This document shows, piece after piece, positions 6,588 to 8,106 of a stretch of 8,106 bases of DNA; positions within the stretch are counted from its first letter, which is position 1, and every line of letters starts with the position of its first letter. The notes under the pieces are model-generated. The model ran no database searches. It was given only the letters and a program-made list of their open reading frames with translations, and was not told where the DNA came from. This DNA is from Lachnospiraceae bacterium (GTDB lineage: Bacteria; Bacillota; Clostridia; Lachnospirales; Lachnospiraceae), in NCBI GenBank assembly GCA_017473665.1, contig JAFUKK010000244.1, positions 1 through 8,106 on the forward strand. Reading direction: 5' to 3'. The translations under genes and the position numbers were made by a program.

Positions 6588-6606
6588 GCGGATTTTTTGT
6601 TACAAT
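6578..6606 (+). promoter_or_regulatory. lepA: Sigma-A-type promoter of lepA
   Basis: TGGACA (6578-6583), a 17-base spacer and TACAAT (6601-6606) each match the consensus at five of six positions. The -35 element overlaps the last codons of spoIIP. Transcription would begin near 6613, with a leader of about 35 bases. This would give lepA vegetative expression independent of the sporulation gene before it. Confidence 0.7.
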
Positions 6607-6647
6607 ATCTGTTGTTTATCATGATTTACAGATAGTGAGGTTCAGGA

Positions 6648-7856
6648 ATGGAATCAAATTACCAGAGTAAAATCCGTAATTTTTGTATTGTTGCACATAT
6701 AGATCACGGTAAGTCTACCCTGGCAGACCGTATTATTGAAAAGACCGGTTTGCTGACCAGTCGGGAGATGCAGGCCCAGGTACTTGATAATATGGATTTG
6801 GAGAGAGAGAGAGGTATTACCATCAAGGCTCAGTCCGTCCGTACGGTATATAGAGCCCAGGATGGGGAAGAGTATATTTTTAACTTGATTGACACGCCCG
6901 GTCATGTGGACTTTAATTATGAGGTCAGCCGCTCCCTGGCAGCCTGTGACGGTGCCATTTTGGTGGTAGATGCAGCCCAGGGGATTGAGGCCCAGACCCT
7001 TGCCAATGTATATCTGGCGCTGGACCATGATTTGGATGTATTCCCTGTTATCAACAAGATAGACCTGCCCAGTGCGGAGCCGGATAAAGTGAAGGACGAG
7101 ATTGAGGATGTGATTGGCCTGGAAGCCCAGGATGCGCCCCTCATTTCTGCCAAGAACGGTATCGGTATTGAGGATGTGCTGGAGCAGATTGTAAAGCAGA
7201 TTCCTGCTCCCAAAGGGGACCCGGAGAATCCTCTGCAGGCACTGATTTTTGACTCCTTGTATGATTCTTATAAGGGTGTCATTATTTTCTGCCGTATTAT
7301 GGAGGGTACCGTAAAGAAGGGTACCACCATTAAGATGATGGCTACGGGAGCAAAGCAGGAGGTAGTAGAGGTGGGATATTTCGGTGCCGGTCAATTCATC
7401 CCCTGTGAGGAATTGAAGGCCGGTATGGTAGGCTATATTACTGCTTCTATTAAGAATGTAAAGGACACGGCAGTGGGAGACACGGTGACAGATGCTAATC
7501 GTCCCTGTAGTGAGCCTCTGCCCGGTTATAAAAAAGTGCAGTCCATGGTGTACTGCGGTATGTATCCTGCAGACGGTGCGAAGTATCCTGATTTGCGGGA
7601 CGCCTTGGAGAAATTGCAGTTAAATGATGCTTCCCTGCAATATGAGCCGGAGACTTCCATTGCTCTTGGCTTTGGTTTCCGTTGCGGTTTTTTAGGGTTG
7701 TTACATCTGGAGATTATTCAGGAGCGTCTGGAGCGAGAGTATAATCTGGATTTGGTAACCACTGCTCCCGGTGTTATATATAAGGTGTTTAAGAGTAACG
7801 GTGAAGTTATTGAATTGACCAATCCTTCCAATTTGCCGGATCCTTCTGAGATTTAG
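6648..7856 (+). CDS. lepA: Elongation factor 4 (LepA), interrupted by an in-frame TAG
   Basis: LepA/EF4 is a ribosome-associated translational GTPase. The first 402 residues show the G1 motif AHIDHGKST (16-24), the RGITIKAQ switch I (55-62), DTPGH (82-86), NKID (136-139) and SAK, followed by domains II and III with [15 protein letters not shown]. The ATG has GTGAGG (6635-6640) 7 bases upstream. A full LepA is about 600 residues. Here a TAG at 7854-7856 follows PDPSEI, where the family reads PSEIEHMEEP. The same frame continues as good LepA sequence, so a single G-to-T change (GAG to TAG) is the simplest reading. The truncated product would lose domain V and the LepA-specific C-terminal domain and should not work normally. 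TAG ends at least four other genes here, so reassignment of TAG is unlikely. It could be a true pseudogene, a strain polymorphism or a consensus error. Confidence 0.93.
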   Translation: MESNYQSKIRNFCIVAHIDHGKSTLADRIIEKTGLLTSREMQAQVLDNMDLERERGITIKAQSVRTVYRAQDGEEYIFNLIDTPGHVDFNYEVSRSLAACDGAILVVDAAQGIEAQTLANVYLALDHDLDVFPVINKIDLPSAEPDKVKDEIEDVIGLEAQDAPLISAKNGIGIEDVLEQIVKQIPAPKGDPENPLQALIFDSLYDSYKGVIIFCRIMEGTVKKGTTIKMMATGAKQEVVEVGYFGAGQFIPCEELKAGMVGYITASIKNVKDTAVGDTVTDANRPCSEPLPGYKKVQSMVYCGMYPADGAKYPDLRDALEKLQLNDASLQYEPETSIALGFGFRCGFLGLLHLEIIQERLEREYNLDLVTTAPGVIYKVFKSNGEVIELTNPSNLPDPSEI

Positions 7857-7859
7857 CAT

Positions 7860-8106
7860 ATGGAGGAGCCCATTGTCAGCGCTGAGATTATGGTGACCAA
7901 TGAATTTATCGGTTCTATTATGGAATTGTGTCAGGAGCGTAGAGGCCGTTATCTGGGAATGGAATATACTTCCGGGAACAGAGCATTGATTAAATACGAG
8001 CTTCCTCTAAATGAAATTATTTATGATTTCTTTGATGCACTGAAATCCCGCTCCCGTGGTTATGCTTCCTTTGATTATGATATCAAGGGTTATGAGACTT
8101 CCAGTC
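7860..8106 (+). pseudogene. lepA: LepA C-terminal portion after the in-frame stop (partial at window edge)
   Basis: After the TAG the frame stays open to the end of the window. It encodes [19 protein letters not shown], then [13 protein letters not shown] and [27 protein letters not shown], which is EF-G domain V-like sequence as in LepA. The ATG at 7860 is in frame two codons after the stop, so reinitiation could make a separate C-terminal piece. No clear ribosome binding site precedes it, and such a piece alone has no known function. The sequence shows no sign of decay, which fits a very recent mutation or an error. The rest of the C-terminal domain lies beyond the window. Confidence 0.85.

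Noticed and set aside
6654..7394. A 246-codon open frame on the minus strand inside lepA
   Set aside because: It is fully antisense to well-conserved LepA sequence, has no ribosome binding site that stands out, and its translation resembles no family. It is a shadow of lepA codon use.
7854..7856. TAG as a sense codon (pyrrolysine or reassigned code)
   Set aside because: At least four other genes in the window end in TAG, LepA is not known to contain pyrrolysine, and the family has Glu at this position, one base away from TAG.

Overview
The window looks like chromosome from an endospore-forming Firmicute of the Clostridia, most likely Lachnospiraceae. It carries two sporulation/germination genes (gpr, spoIIP), AGGAGG-type ribosome binding sites, sigma-A-like promoters, and the block rpsT (divergent) - gpr - spoIIP - lepA, which is conserved in Bacillus and Clostridia. 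The family assignment is an inference from general protein character; no database was searched.

Layout. 1-58: probable tail of an upstream gene. 59-808: tpiA (triosephosphate isomerase), closed by a strong intrinsic terminator at 844-876. 961-1887: a gene of unknown function, Cys- and aromatic-rich, lying between the tpiA terminator and the next promoter. 1912-1939: an extended -10 promoter driving a two-gene unit, a tail-anchored double zinc-ribbon protein (1984-2970) and a two-pass membrane TPM-domain protein (2995-3861). This pair resembles B. subtilis ydjG-ydjH. A hairpin at 3866-3896 ends this unit and, on the other strand, rpsT (ribosomal protein S20, 3917-4180, TTG start). The rpsT promoter (4267-4295, minus strand) lies in the divergent gap before gpr (4364-5377). 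A SigE-like promoter (5377-5405) precedes spoIIP (5466-6587, or from an ATT at 5439). A sigma-A-like promoter at 6578-6606 precedes lepA (6648 to beyond the window end).

How the genes work together. gpr (SASP-degrading germination protease) and spoIIP (engulfment peptidoglycan hydrolase) act at opposite ends of the spore cycle, while rpsT and lepA are translation genes. Each appears to have its own promoter, so this is synteny rather than one operon. The zinc-ribbon/TPM pair is probably a membrane or envelope-stress module.

The most unusual observations are two apparent lesions. lepA has an in-frame TAG at codon 403, exactly where the family normally has Glu, and the reading frame stays open and LepA-like after it to the window end. 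spoIIP lacks a standard start codon where the ribosome binding site and the positively charged N-terminus call for one; an ATT sits there instead. Both are explained by single G-to-T changes, either real mutations or consensus errors. I found no CRISPR array, mobile element, tRNA or rRNA, and no convincing new multi-gene system.
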